Shown: positions 23,003 through 34,224, numbered from the stretch's first letter. The stretch: 64,000 bases of DNA from Mytilus trossulus (GCF_036588685.1 NC_086378.1:49346686-49410685), one strand, 5' to 3'. Numbers and translations: made by a program. Notes: generated by a model not told the origin, from the letters alone.

Positions 23003-24664
23003 ATGGGTAAACCAAGGTCTGTTCGTTCAAGAAAGACTGACACCTATAATAAGGGACAAAGTAGCCAATATGAATCAGAAACAGAAGACAGTGAAATCCA
23101 TACTGTCTATACCACTGATGACGAACCATGTCATTCTGGAAGTGTTCAAGTTTATGAAGTTTCTCATGACTTGTCCAACATAGAGACTGAGGAAGATGAA
23201 GAAACAGTAATTTTCAGACCCAGATCCAAATTAAGTAAGAGGCCAAGTCCTAGAAAAACTGGCTCTCCAAGAAGGTCCTCCAGAAATAGAAAGCAAAATG
23301 TTATAGAAAATAAGTCAGAACCTCAAAATCAAGGTGATTCTGGGGTATATGATATTATTAAAGTAGCTATACAAGATATGACTGGTCAAGTAGTAACAGC
23401 CATTCAAAATGCTTTTACTGGCATTACAAAACAATATAGGCATAGTAATGCTTCAAGTGAGCAACCAAAACATGCTAAAAGTATAACAATTGCTAATAAT
23501 AGTAATTCATTTTCTAAAGTTAGAAAAAGTAAACCAAGTTTTACATCTTATAGTAATTTAGATTTTACATCAGCATCTGAGTGTGATGAATCTGATGATG
23601 AAATATTTAGTGATGCATGCTCTGATATTGATACTAATAGTATTGACACAGATTTTATAACCCAAAGTAAACAATCAAAGTCAAAATTTGGGTTTTCCAA
23701 TGCCAAACTCCCTTCTTTCACAGGAAAAGAAAAATGGGAGGTATGGATTAATAGGTTTGAGGCAATAGCAAACCTACAAAATTGGGATAACAGAAATAAA
23801 TTGGGTGAATTGTTAACCAGACTTCAAGGGGAAGCTGGGGATTTTGTGTTCGACCAATTAAATAGTAAAACACTAAAGAATTACTCAAAATTAGTTACAG
23901 AACTTAAGAATAGATTTGGAGTCTTTGAAAATAAAAGAGCATACAAGATACAATTTAATAGGCGTACCCAGAAATATAATGAAGACACTGCAGACTATGC
24001 TGCAGAATTAAAACGCATATATGACAAGGCCTATTCTAACCGACATGCAAAAATCAGACAGGAAGACTTGCTCCAAAGATTTTTAATGGGACTGTCGGAT
24101 ACTGAAGCGAGAATTTACCTTGAACTTCATAAAGACCCCAAAACTATAGAGGAAGCAGTCCAAGAGGTCATTGTCTATAAGGAGACAACTTCTGAAACAC
24201 ATGAAAGTAATTCAGGAAGAAATACCAAAGTAAGGCAACTAAAGAAAGAGAACACCAATTTCAACAAGCCAGATTCCACAAGTTCAGTAAAAGATGTAAT
24301 TTCATTAACCAAAGATGAATTACAGAAGATGTTTGATCAAATGTACCTAGATAAGAAAAGAAATGAGATACAGACTTCAGTAGCAGGACAGTTGGACAGA
24401 CAGGCCTTCAATGTCCATGCCCCACCCTATATTCCTAATGGAAATTATAGGAATAACAATGTGGAAAGAACCAATAACCCAGAAAACATTCCAAAATGTT
24501 ACTACTGTGGTAAACCTGGTCATTATGCCAGAAAATGTTATGATAATCCCAATAGAGAAACTGATTATAGGAATAACAAGACCACACCTCCAAGACAGAC
24601 GAATAAACCTTACACTCCCAAAAACCATAATAGTAGCCCGTCAGATGTATATACATTAAACTAG
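23003..24664 (+). CDS. gag: Retrotransposon Gag (553 aa)
   Basis: Structural protein of the LTR element, expected to form the cytoplasmic particle and bind element RNA. The ATG at 23003 follows the primer-binding-site candidate by about 60 bp. Residues 1 to about 230 are charged and Ser/Asn-rich. Residues about 234-400 form a Gag core beginning PSFTGKEKWEVW, typical of Ty3/gypsy Gag (WxxRFE, FLMGLSD, Q..D..). A CCHC zinc knuckle, CYYCGKPGHYARKC, lies at residues 499-512, followed by a basic Asn/Pro-rich tail. The ORF is uninterrupted. It ends at TAG, immediately preceded in frame by TTA AAC, a candidate -1 frameshift site into the protease ORF. Confidence 0.9.
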   Translation: MGKPRSVRSRKTDTYNKGQSSQYESETEDSEIHTVYTTDDEPCHSGSVQVYEVSHDLSNIETEEDEETVIFRPRSKLSKRPSPRKTGSPRRSSRNRKQNVIENKSEPQNQGDSGVYDIIKVAIQDMTGQVVTAIQNAFTGITKQYRHSNASSEQPKHAKSITIANNSNSFSKVRKSKPSFTSYSNLDFTSASECDESDDEIFSDACSDIDTNSIDTDFITQSKQSKSKFGFSNAKLPSFTGKEKWEVWINRFEAIANLQNWDNRNKLGELLTRLQGEAGDFVFDQLNSKTLKNYSKLVTELKNRFGVFENKRAYKIQFNRRTQKYNEDTADYAAELKRIYDKAYSNRHAKIRQEDLLQRFLMGLSDTEARIYLELHKDPKTIEEAVQEVIVYKETTSETHESNSGRNTKVRQLKKENTNFNKPDSTSSVKDVISLTKDELQKMFDQMYLDKKRNEIQTSVAGQLDRQAFNVHAPPYIPNGNYRNNNVERTNNPENIPKCYYCGKPGHYARKCYDNPNRETDYRNNKTTPPRQTNKPYTPKNHNSSPSDVYTLN

Positions 24665-25974
24665 AAAGGGTTAACCCAGCTGACCAGAAGTTAGCCCTTA
24701 AGTTAAATGAAAACGGTCATAAATTGGACAATATTAGTGTACAAGAGCCAACAAGCAGTATAAATTTTAGTAATAGTAAAGAGGAAAATATTAGCAATAG
24801 CAATAGTAATAAGGAAACTTTTAGCAATAGTAATAGTAAAGAGGAAAATAGTAGTAATAAGGAAAATAGTAGTAAGAGTAATAGTAAAGAGGAAACTAGT
24901 AGCAATAGTAATAGTAAAGAGGAAACTAGTAGCAATAGTAATGGTAAAGAGGAAACTAGTAGTAATAGTAATATATCTTCTGTCACATTAGAAGATACAA
25001 ATTTAGTTTGTCCTAATCCAGTTTTAGGAAGTGAACAATCAGTTGCAAGTAATGTTATTGCAAGACAAGTACTCCGAAGTGATGGAGTCTATGTCGAAGG
25101 ACATATCCAAGGGTCTGAGGTAAATTTTACTGTAGATACAGGGGCAGTCCGGACAGTATTATCCGTGTATGCTTTTAATAAAATTTCTCATGTTAATAGA
25201 CCAATCTTGGAAAAGTCTAATACTTTAGCTTGTGCTGATGGTAAACCCCTAAAGGAGCTAGGGAAAGCTAATTTTGAAATTAAATTAGGAAATTTATGTT
25301 TAAATACAGAAATGATAGTTGCAAATATAGAAGACGAAGCTTTATTAGGACTAGATGTTCTGATGAAATCTCAGTGGGGTCCTGCTGATATCAAGTTAAC
25401 AGAAGGAATTATACTGCTTGGTGGTAATGCTGTTCATTGTACACAAATTGGTCAAAGAAATGAATTTATACGAAAAATTTATGGGGAAGCTTACTATGAA
25501 ATTCCCTCAAGGTCAGAACATTTTGTTGATGTTTTCATTGACCGACTTGATGATGATCCTCCTGAAACAGTGCAAGTTTGCATTTTACAACCCACTGAGA
25601 AATTTTCAGAAAGATTTCCATTAGTAATGGCACCATGTTTAGGTAATAGTAATAGTAGCCAAGCTAACACAAGTCAAGATGTTACTTGTAATACTAGTAC
25701 ATGTAGTATTATGAACCCATACATGTATGATCAAGATACAGTAATTGGTTCAACAGAAGCAGTTGAACATGAACCTAAGATGCTATTTAAATGTGAAGCC
25801 ACACATGAAGTAAACAGCCAAATTGCAATGAGAAGACTGCAATTTCATGACTCACACTTAGAGTCTGGAAAGGGGGTATCCAAAGAAGAAATAGGAAGAC
25901 ATTTGACTACTAAAGAAAAAGATCTGACACCAGAACCACCCCCTACAATACATTTTGTACATACAGCAACATAG
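24637..25974 (+). CDS. Retropepsin-type protease ORF of the LTR element
   Basis: Open in the -1 frame relative to Gag from 24637 to TAG at 25974, with a 28-nt overlap. No ATG lies near the start, so expression by frameshift at 24655-24661 is likely (inferred). The N-terminal part is a low-complexity Ser/Asn/Lys/Glu stretch coded by AGTAATAGTAAAGAGGAA-type repeats (about 24765-24975). It is followed by an aspartic protease domain with active-site DTGA (Asp codon 25135) and the second conserved motif LLGLDVL (about 25341). After the protease, the segment IPSRSEHFVDVF..FPLVMAPCL resembles the usual gypsy linker. The last 100 or so residues are unlike reverse transcriptase. There is no RT, RNase H or integrase domain. 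Expected job: Gag processing. Confidence 0.82.
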   Translation, partial: PVRCIYIKLERVNPADQKLALKLNENGHKLDNISVQEPTSSINFSNSKEENISNSNSNKETFSNSNSKEENSSNKENSSKSNSKEETSSNSNSKEETSSNSNGKEETSSNSNISSVTLEDTNLVCPNPVLGSEQSVASNVIARQVLRSDGVYVEGHIQGSEVNFTVDTGAVRTVLSVYAFNKISHVNRPILEKSNTLACADGKPLKELGKANFEIKLGNLCLNTEMIVANIEDEALLGLDVLMKSQWGPADIKLTEGIILLGGNAVHCTQIGQRNEFIRKIYGEAYYEIPSRSEHFVDVFIDRLDDDPPETVQVCILQPTEKFSERFPLVMAPCLGNSNSSQANTSQDVTCNTSTCSIMNPYMYDQDTVIGSTEAVEHEPKMLFKCEATHEVNSQIAMRRLQFHDSHLESGKGVSKEEIGRHLTTKEKDLTPEPPPTIHFVHTAT

Positions 25975-26684
25975 CTCCAGTTGCACTAAAGAAACAGAAG
26001 AAGTCCCAGCTGGTTGCTACATGAAGAGACAATTAATTTTAGATTGAATAAGATGTACATGTATTTTTTTAATTTTTTTAATAGAAATGTTATGGTGTTG
26101 TTTTTTTGAATTGTTAATATCAAAAGTACATGTAATTTATGGTTAAGGTAGAAATTATTAGAAATTTATCTAGACTGAAAATATATTTTTGGAAAGTTGA
26201 AAGATTAAAAGTAATTTATTTATGAAATAGTCAAAAGCTTTTTAGTGTTAAAAGTAAAATTTTGAGTATATTTTTGAACTTATATTTAAATATTTTGGTA
26301 CTGTTTGCATGGTAACTAAAATTTTCCTCTGAGAACCTCTGGTTTTTAGCCATGTTCCAGTTTGTTCATAATGTTCAGTAATTTTCCACATATGGTACAT
26401 ATATGTATGTTTATCTGGTATTTACTGCCCTCGTGCTGATGGTCATAATGGTGAACTTCAGGTGTACATTGTATCTGTAAAATATAAAAAGAATATTATT
26501 ATGTATAATTTTTACATATCTGGTACATGTATTATATTATGATGTATTTGTGTTGATGAGAAAACTAATGTCATGCAGTTTTGGAAAAGTGTAAAGCAGA
26601 AGAAAATATTTCAAACTTTAATTGTAAACTTTTGCATAAGTTGAAACTATTTGCGGGGACGCAAATAATGGAAAGGGGGTAAAA
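25975..26684 (+). other. Non-coding interior 3' part of the LTR element with polypurine tract
   Basis: AT-rich with stops in all + frames. It occupies the place where pol would be in an autonomous element. It ends with the purine run ggaaagggggtaaaa (about 26670-26684), directly followed by the 3' LTR, as expected for the plus-strand primer. Confidence 0.7.
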
Positions 26685-28664
26685 TGTAGAGTACGAACCT
26701 AGGGTATATGTATTTTATTATGACGTGTTAGGGACATGCAAGTCTAGTACGTAGACTTGTAAGATATTTTGAAGTATGTTTTAAATTGGTATTAATAAAG
26801 CATACTTTTAATATTCTGTATTTTTATGAAAGTTATTATGTAAGAAACAGTAACTGTGAAATAACTTGCATTATAATACTTGTAATGCTTGTAGTCTGGA
26901 ACATATGATAATTGAAGCAAATAAGTTGTAATTAATATTTAATAAGTAAAGATAGAACCATTATAATATTATGATCTTTATAGAAATATTGAATTACTGT
27001 CATTTGTATATTTGATAAACCAGTTGAAGTTCATGTTATAATTTACCAGTTCATAGTAATAATCCACTGAATAATCCAACTGTGTGTTGTAATTTTGTGA
27101 AGATCCAATTGTAGAAACTGTAGTAAATCGTAGTAAATTCCACGCACCTGTGCTTGAATTTTATGAATGAAATGTATTGACATGCGCAGTCGAACCCATG
27201 TGTCACTTGGGACGATTGATCAATAAAAACACTACTTTTACGTGTTGGCAACTGTTTTCACATACTCCTTGTAATTCCTTTTAGTATTTGTAGTCAACGT
27301 CTTCAATGTTTTGTTGATGTTAACGTTCATTATCCTTGATATTTCACATTTTTATCCGCCGGTGACACTCAAACTTTTCGCAGTGTTGTTTACGTATTGT
27401 GACTTCCGGTGGCGCTGTATATATTGTTGTATTTTAGTTACCATAGAAATTTGTTTAGTACCATGCATAAAATGTTTATTATATAAAGCGTACTTAAATT
27501 GTATATTATTGTGATTTTTGTAATTTATTATAGAATTTCAATATTTAGTTGGACGGCAAGCGCGCGATCCAACAATTTTCCAACTTTCCAACAATCCAAC
27601 ATTGACGTAATTTCGACGCTTGGACGTCAGTTCTGCTCAAACTTTTGGTTCTTACAGTTGGTATTTTTATTTTCTCGTTATTTATTTTAGTCAAAATGGT
27701 TAATTTTTCTTAGAAACTTTATTTTTTAAAGGTAAATTTGTAAAGGAAAATAGTAAAGTTAGCGTTTTCAAAGTTTACAAGGGAATATTTCATTTTAGCG
27801 GCAAAGTTTTATTTCTAGTTTATCTTTTAAAGTTAGGATTATTCAAATTGTTCATTGAAGTTCAAGTTTATTGTTAACGTTTGTCTTTTTGTAATAAATA
27901 GAATTAAATAGGAAAGTAGGCAGTTAAGGGATAATTTCCTAAAGGTCTGGAAATTATAATAAAGTTAAGGGATAATTTCCTAAAGGTCTGGAAATTATAA
28001 TAAAGTTAAGGGATAATTTCCTAAAGGTCTGGAAATTATAATAAACAAAACAGTTTATGAATGGTATAAACTGTATTTCATTATTAGTTATTCAGGAAAG
28101 GCTCTGAAATATAACTAATAATAATAAACATTTTTTTTATGTAACTGGTGAGGTCTCAGTTACAACTTTTACAAAAATAGTTAGAAAAAGGTCTTCTGAC
28201 TAAATTTACTAGAAATTAGTATTTTCTCTTAGGGTAATTTATTTTCTTATTAAGATAGCAGGACTCAGCCTTTTTATGTATTTTTCTGTCACACCAACAT
28301 ATTATCTCTTGAGTTTAGAGATAAGTTAATAAATATCTCTTGAGTGTAGAGATAAGTTCATGAATATCTCTTGAGTTTAGAGATAACTTACTATAGTTAT
28401 TATACTGAATAGATTCTTGTCATATCATTTAAGTCTATATTTTTAAATATATTACTAGTCAAAATTGTTGTTTATCTGGAATTTAAATGAAAATATATGA
28501 TTCTTGAGATGAATAAAATATAGAAACTTATTTACGTGACTTTTAGCAAATGCCTATACTGACCAGCTCATATCTTGTCATACTGACTTTGTTGTTTACA
28601 AACTACTCATAATATTTGAGTAAAAACTCTTGGGTCGAAGCATTTCAAGCCCCTGCCCGCTACA
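26685..28664 (+). repeat. 3' LTR (1980 bp)
   Basis: Same length and sequence as the 5' LTR (offset 5748), with a single difference noted at 28207 (T for C). Followed by TTAT, matching the four bases before the 5' LTR. Confidence 0.92.
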
Positions 28665-28668
28665 TTAT

Positions 28669-29050
28669 GTTTAATGTAAAGTATATAACATAATCTTCAA
28701 TTTGCATGATCAGATTAAAAAAAATATGGTTTACCGGCTTCACGATGCATTAAACCTGAAGTGTGCAATAGTTTTTAGGCCTGAACCAGTGATATTTCCA
28801 ATAAAGTGACCACTGTCCAGTAGGAAATTTTTCGAGCTCTTTAAAACATGTTTAATGTCATTTCAAAAACAATGCTGCTTCCAAAAACACGAAGAAATTG
28901 CACTCAAACTGGATGTGTTAACTTATTATCAGGACCTGAACTAAAAGTAAGAACACCATAATATTCAGAATGCTAAGAAAAAAGTGTTTCAAAAGCGTGG
29001 ACGGTAACTACATGTATAGTCCATCAGCTGGTAGTGCAAAAATTCAGTTC
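28669..29050. other. Intergenic, nothing recognised
   Basis: AT-rich sequence between the LTR element and the left inverted repeat of the next transposon. No exon or repeat family recognised. Confidence 0.4.
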
Positions 29051-30019
29051 TGTGTTACACCCCAGGGTACCGCATTTTTTTTGTATAAATTTAAAGAGTT
29101 ATATCTGAAGAATATTGTAAGAGGTGTTAGACTTTTGAAAAAGTGTCCAAAAGGGAGTAAAAGGGGACTTTTTTAAGGGTATATCAAAAATTTGGTTTTG
29201 CACATATTTACAGAAAATGTAAAAATAACCAAGTATTCAGTGCTATAATTTTTATTAAATGAAACACATCATATCTTGTCAAAACGCAGGCTAATTTTTA
29301 ATTAATTTTTAAATCGTAGAGGACCATGACAAAAAGGGGGAGGGTAACTTCCAAAAGTCGTGATTTTGAATGAAAAGAAGCATACGTACTAATTTTCTTG
29401 ATAAAATGGTATATTTTTTCACATTGAAACTTAGAGCATAAAGTATATAAAGACTGCTGAAAAAAAAATTAATGGTAAGAAACAAAAACATAGAATCAAC
29501 AACAAACACAAACAAAAGCAACCAGAAATGCACGATTCTGTCACAAATTTACACATCACTTTCATTAAATAACTCTCAAATCAAAGCAAACAAAACTCTC
29601 AGGGTTTCTAGATTTCTATTTTTTTCTTAATTTAACAACCGAATCACAACATTTTAAAGTCACGCAGAAGGTCAATCCATAGAATTATTATGAGGTCACC
29701 TGCATCTACTGAATTTTCATTATCATCATTTCCATCATGTTCGTCGTCATCGTTAGCAATATCAACGATTTGTCGAGCATTAACGTCTCATTAACATACA
29801 GCTATCTGTTCAGGATAAACCTTGTTGAACACATCCTGAATAAATCAATTGTTATTTGTCATAAAATTTAAAACAATTAAACGTTCTGAAACGTTTCCCG
29901 TAAGAGCCTTATCTTTCATTATTCTGTCTGTATAGATGCACCATGGTCTCTATATCTTATCCCTTATCCCTTATGACCATGAAATTTTCTTCCAATGTGT
30001 CGTGACTTTCTATTGGCTC

Positions 30020-30300
30020 CTTTTTTCAGATAATTAATTTTCAAAGAATTTTCAGATAATCCCGGATTTTCTCAGATAATCCCGGTTTATCTCAGATAAA
30101 CTAGGATTATCTTAGCTTTATTCAAATTCGAGAAAATTCCAGTTTATCTGAGAAAATACAGAAAATTCTGAGATAAACCGGCATTATAAGGAAAAAATCG
30201 AGATAATCCCGGTTTATCTGAGCTTAATTTTAAAAAGTGAGATAATCCTAGTTTATCTGAGAAAATCCTGGTTTATCTGAGATAATCTAGGATTATCTAT
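30020..30300. repeat. Cluster of short inverted repeats 'agataatcccggtttatct'
   Basis: About ten variants of agataatccngg and ccnggtttatct alternate in both orientations, so the region can form many overlapping stem-loops. It lies inside the TIR transposon, downstream of the minus-strand ORF remnant. It could be sub-terminal binding sites or a nested repeat. Confidence 0.6.
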
Positions 30301-30319
30301 ATAAGTGGTTCAGGCGTGC

Positions 30320-31740
30320 CATACATGAACATCTTTTTTTACACAACCAGCTTTACATGAACAGCACATCAGAATTATTAAAGCATCTAACGCTGGTGGT
30401 TGCTCTAGCAAATTGATACTGACCAAAGGGCTCTAAACAATCCAACCATAGTTGTTTGGCAACAGACCAGTTTTGTGTTTAAGAGCAGATTTCCAAATCT
30501 TCGTCTGAAAATTGGCGTGTTTAATGTGCATCTTTTGCATTTCAAAACGTTCTGATCTTTATTCATCGATATTTTTAATTTCGTAGCCAAATATAGAACA
30601 CGAAAACCGTCTCAAGTGTTTTGACAACTCTTTGTCAACCCCTTCAAAGGTTTCACCAAGCTGGAATAAACCTTTTGAAAACTCCACATAACGTGTCAAA
30701 AAGCCGAATGCTTTGCTCTTTTTCTTTACCAGATAAAACACTTACTGAACCACAACATGTATTGGCGTGAAATCCTGGCAGTTTTCAACAAACATTCTCA
30801 CCAAATTTCGCATACATTGATTGCACATTTGATAATCTGCATTTGGAAGATGTATCTGTCAGACTTACAAAGTTAGAATTGATATGTGAAAATAGTAAGC
30901 CAATATTTCAACATCAGTGTCAAAAGGTTTTTTAACAATGGAGTCGTAACGTTTGTCAGCTGCATATTTTTGCATTAAGAAACATTTTTAACGGCTTCTT
31001 CCTGTTTGATTATAAGCTAAAACCATCTACGCTATTTTATTTTCAACATATATTTTGTCATGTCATCAAAGATCCACATGCTTTCCTAAAGTATGAGCCT
31101 TTTCGAAAAGACCTTTAAGGACAGATTTTAATTTTTCATTACATGTGTACCATCACAGTTAGCAAGAGACATTGGAAGAGGACCTAATTAAAACTGGAGA
31201 ACCTATCGCATAACCAACCATCTTGTCTGGGCTATGACAAGCAGGCGACATTTTTTCATCTGCTCTCAATGTTTTGTTGTTCTTATCAGTCATTACCTGT
31301 TTGCCTTTTTTTCCGTTTTTAAAAATGTAAGCAATGAGTTTCTTTTGAGTGTTTTCAAGATATCGATTGACTTTTGACTAAGCCGTTCCGTAATGAAAAT
31401 TTCTGAAGCAAATTTACCCTTTTCATACGTGTTTAGACAGTCCCACATTAATTCCTAAGAAGCAACAGAACCCGTGAACAAGCCATATAACTGCTCAGGT
31501 GTTATAATGGAATTGGCCAGCTTTGCAGTGTCTGAAACAAGCTCAAAACATCAATTTCGTCTCGCTTCATTCGAGTTTTTTGGGCGGATGTTTCATGGTT
31601 AACCATCACTACCAAATCTCGACATTTTAAGGACATCGAAGTTCTTTCATGTGCATTTAGCAACCAACGTTTATCAGAATCTTTATTAAAACTGAAACCA
31701 ACAAAGCCATTTGTGTTTGTATCTCTAAGAACCTAAGAAA
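30320..31740 (-). pseudogene. Broken ORF of a mobile-element-like protein with CXC-type C terminus
   Basis: Minus-strand reading gives conserved-looking fragments split by stops and shifts. They include SFNKDSDKRWLLNAHERTS (about 31640-31700), VVMVNHETSAQKTRMKRDEI, FITERLSQKSIDILKTLKRN, then VKKKSKAFGFLTRYVEFSKG with GETFEGVDKELSKHLRRFSC (30562-30715). The C-terminal piece is ALDALIILMCCSCKAGC (about 30340-30400). The last pieces resemble a family of uncharacterised invertebrate proteins I know from repeats, with a GKGK segment and a C-terminal Tesmin/TSO1-like CXC cysteine motif. The CXC motif here stops after the first few cysteines. The enclosing inverted repeats suggest it is the transposon's own gene. 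Family assignment is tentative; that it is broken is clear. Confidence 0.45.
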
Positions 31741-32607
31741 GTAAAAAGCATTGCCAAATCCCAAAACTGACTATTTTACGTTCGTTCAAAGCGATGTTTG
31801 TCATTTGAATGACTTAACAATCTTAAGTCAATCACTACATAGCTAAAACACAAAATGTTATCAAGCACACCTTGATTGAGTTCGATAGAGTGCACCTTTT
31901 CTGAACGCAAAAAAAATCACCTTAATTTGTAATTTTTTCATAAATATTTCGTTAAACATTCACTTTATAAAATAATTTGTCTCACAAAAACATCAGAAAT
32001 CGACAATTAAATGTTTATTTTCAGTTGCAAATTGATTATACTTATGTGTGAATACATTGTACAAGTTGTATACTGAATCAAAGACGGTAATTTGATGATT
32101 TCCGGTATTTCATGAGTATTTGCACGTACCTATATTTTATCAAATAATTCATATTTTAGGCGATATATAAATACTGCAAATGATTTAAACATTCCATAAT
32201 GATTAATTCTCAAGTTTAATTAACTAAAACCGGTAATTGTATAACGAATTTCTTTATGAAAGGAGAAAATATGCCTTAAATTGAACCCAATAAAATAGAA
32301 TTGTTTGTAATGTAAAAAAACATTTTTTTAAAACAAAAAATCTTCCGAGTTACAATAATTAATATCATAGTTTTGTATCTGTTTTAGTTGTTTAAACCTA
32401 TAATTTATTCTATTTTCATAGCTTTTTATTAAACATTTTAATTCAAAATTACTTAGTCGTGATTGCTTAATGAGGAGACCATTAGAAGGGACGTTTTTAA
32501 TCCTCATTTGGACACTTTTATTTTAGTCTAACACCTTGTATTTTATCAAAAAGATAATGAAGTTGAATTCTATCGAAAAAAATCGCGGTACCCTGGGGTG
32601 TAACACA

Positions 32608-33560
32608 AACTCCTTAACTAGCGCGCTTTTGAGAACTAGCTGATTGACTATTATGATTATTTGCACTGAATTTAATCGACGGCTAGCTTTTGTAAGTTTG
32701 TCTTATTGGTAATTGTGGTTTTCACTGTTGTTTCATTGCTGTCTTGTGGACGAATACCTGAAATCCCCGCGGCATCATCAATCATATTACTGGATATATA
32801 TCGGGTAATTCAAACACTCGTGTCTTCGTATATAAACAATTCTTCGTTACTCCTAGCATGGTGCGAATTCTTAACACCTTAATGTATTTATGAACTATAT
32901 TAAAATGGAGATACAAAAAATTAAAAAAACCAAATCGAAATTGTTAATCCCGCAATGCCTGTAAAAAAATGTGTTGTAATTCAGTAAATAACACATGTTC
33001 TCCGTTGATTGCATTGTTACTCGTTAAGTGGATTGGTAAAAAGACCAGTTAAAATAAAAATAAATTGCGTCATACGTAAATAAACTATACATGTGCGAGG
33101 ACATAAGTATGCTAATTCATGCACCTCAGAAACTTACAAAACCTGTGGAAAGACTTATTAAGAAGGGATATAATTACGATACTGTTGTCAAGTCATTAAA
33201 GATTGCATATTTTGGCGTTAATATTGAGTCACTGATAAAATCTTTGCGTCGGAAATAAACACATTTATTCTAAAAAACAGTTGTTGGCATGCCACGGGTT
33301 ATGTTCTTCTCATATATGTTATGATGGTATGATACTAAACCCCTAACGGGAAGGATTGTGCCTGATGTTCATATGATGAAATCATAATCTTTCAGTCAGT
33401 TTAATTGAAGTCTGGAGCTGGCATGTCAGTTAACTGCTAGTAGTCTGTTGTTATTTATGTATTATTGTCATTTTGTTTATTTTCTTTGGTTACATCTTCT
33501 GACATCAGACTCGGACTTCTCTTGAACTGAATTTTAATGTGCGTATTGTTATGCGTTTAC
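32608..33560. other. Intergenic, nothing recognised
   Basis: AT-rich, no exon, RNA gene or repeat family identified. Confidence 0.4.
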
Positions 33561-33574
33561 TTTTCTACATTGGT

Positions 33575-33890
33575 TAGAGGTATAGGGGGAGGGTTGAGAT
33601 CTCACAAACATGTTTAACCCCGCCGCATTTTTGCGCCTGTCCCAAGTCAGGAGCCTCTGACCTTTGTTAGTCTTGTATTATTTTAATTTTAGTTTCTTGT
33701 GTACAATTTGGAAATTAGTAGGGCGTTCATTTTCACTGAACTAGTATATATTTGTTTAGGGGCCAGCTGAAGGACGCCTCCGGGTGCGGGAATTTCTCGC
33801 TACATTGAAGACCTGTTGGTGACCTTCTGCTGTTGTTTTTTTATTTGGTCGGTTGTTGTCTCTTTGACACATTCCCCATTTCCATTCTCA
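33575..33890 (-). repeat. Dispersed mussel repeat, family 1 (reverse)
   Basis: Reverse complement of the repeat at 3899-4210. It has 'gggttgagatctcacaaaca', 'ccccgccgcatttttgcgcc', 'gaggcgtc'-type sequence (here 'ggacgcctcc') and 'gtctctttgacacattcccc'. Confidence 0.75.
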
Positions 33891-34224
33891 TTTATTTATC
33901 CATATTTATGGTACATGTAGTGTTCCTGACCTGTTTCTGGGTCACTGAAATTTTATCTCATTGGCAAGCATACCACTATTATTATATATATATATATATT
34001 ATATATGCATAGTAAAAAAATAAGAAAGAAAATCTCCAATGAGCCTGTATAACTCATGTGGAAATAAAATCATTCGCCGAACGCAGCTCATTACGACTGC
34101 AGAGGTACTGTCTGAATTCTGATTGTGATACATTTTTTGACATAACGTAGGTTTCTGACCCAAAATGTATGTGGTAAAAGATCTTAAAAACTTAAAATTA
34201 GTTAAAAAAATTGAATCAATTTTC

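Larger units (their letters stand above)
20937..28664 (+). mobile_element. Complete LTR retrotransposon encoding only Gag and protease
   Basis: Two 1980-bp LTRs (TG...CA) flank a 3768-bp interior. A TTAT target-site duplication is present (20933-20936 and 28665-28668). Interior order: primer-binding-site candidate (22923), Gag ORF (23003-24664), protease ORF (about 24637-25974), about 700 bp of non-coding DNA, and a polypurine tract (about 26669-26684) directly before the 3' LTR. No reverse transcriptase, RNase H or integrase is visible in any frame, so the element should depend on enzymes from a related autonomous element. Gag and protease are of Ty3/gypsy character. The LTRs differ only at 22459 (C) versus 28207 (T) as far as I could compare, which points to a recent insertion. 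It lies between channel copies A and B. Confidence 0.9.
29051..32607 (-). mobile_element. Decayed TIR DNA transposon of about 3.6 kb
   Basis: The left end tgtgttacaccccagggtac (29051) is inverted at the right end (gtaccctggggtgtaacaca, to 32607). The similarity continues inward for about 110 bp with gaps ('aggtgttagact', 'agtgtccaaa'). The interior carries fragments of a minus-strand ORF (30320-31740) and a cluster of short palindromes (30020-30300). I could not find a convincing target-site duplication. Superfamily not assigned. Confidence 0.6.

Noticed and set aside
24717..24986. Minus-strand leucine-rich ORF
   Set aside because: It is the antisense of the AGTAATAGTAAAGAG coding repeat in the protease ORF; the leucine runs come from the repeat.
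25800..26684. Remnant of reverse transcriptase after the protease
   Set aside because: I looked for a YxDD-type motif and LPEH-type linker in the + frames and saw none; the tail of the ORF is unlike RT.
28970..29176. 68-codon ORF near the left transposon end
   Set aside because: It runs across the terminal inverted repeat; the similar part at the other end is not open.
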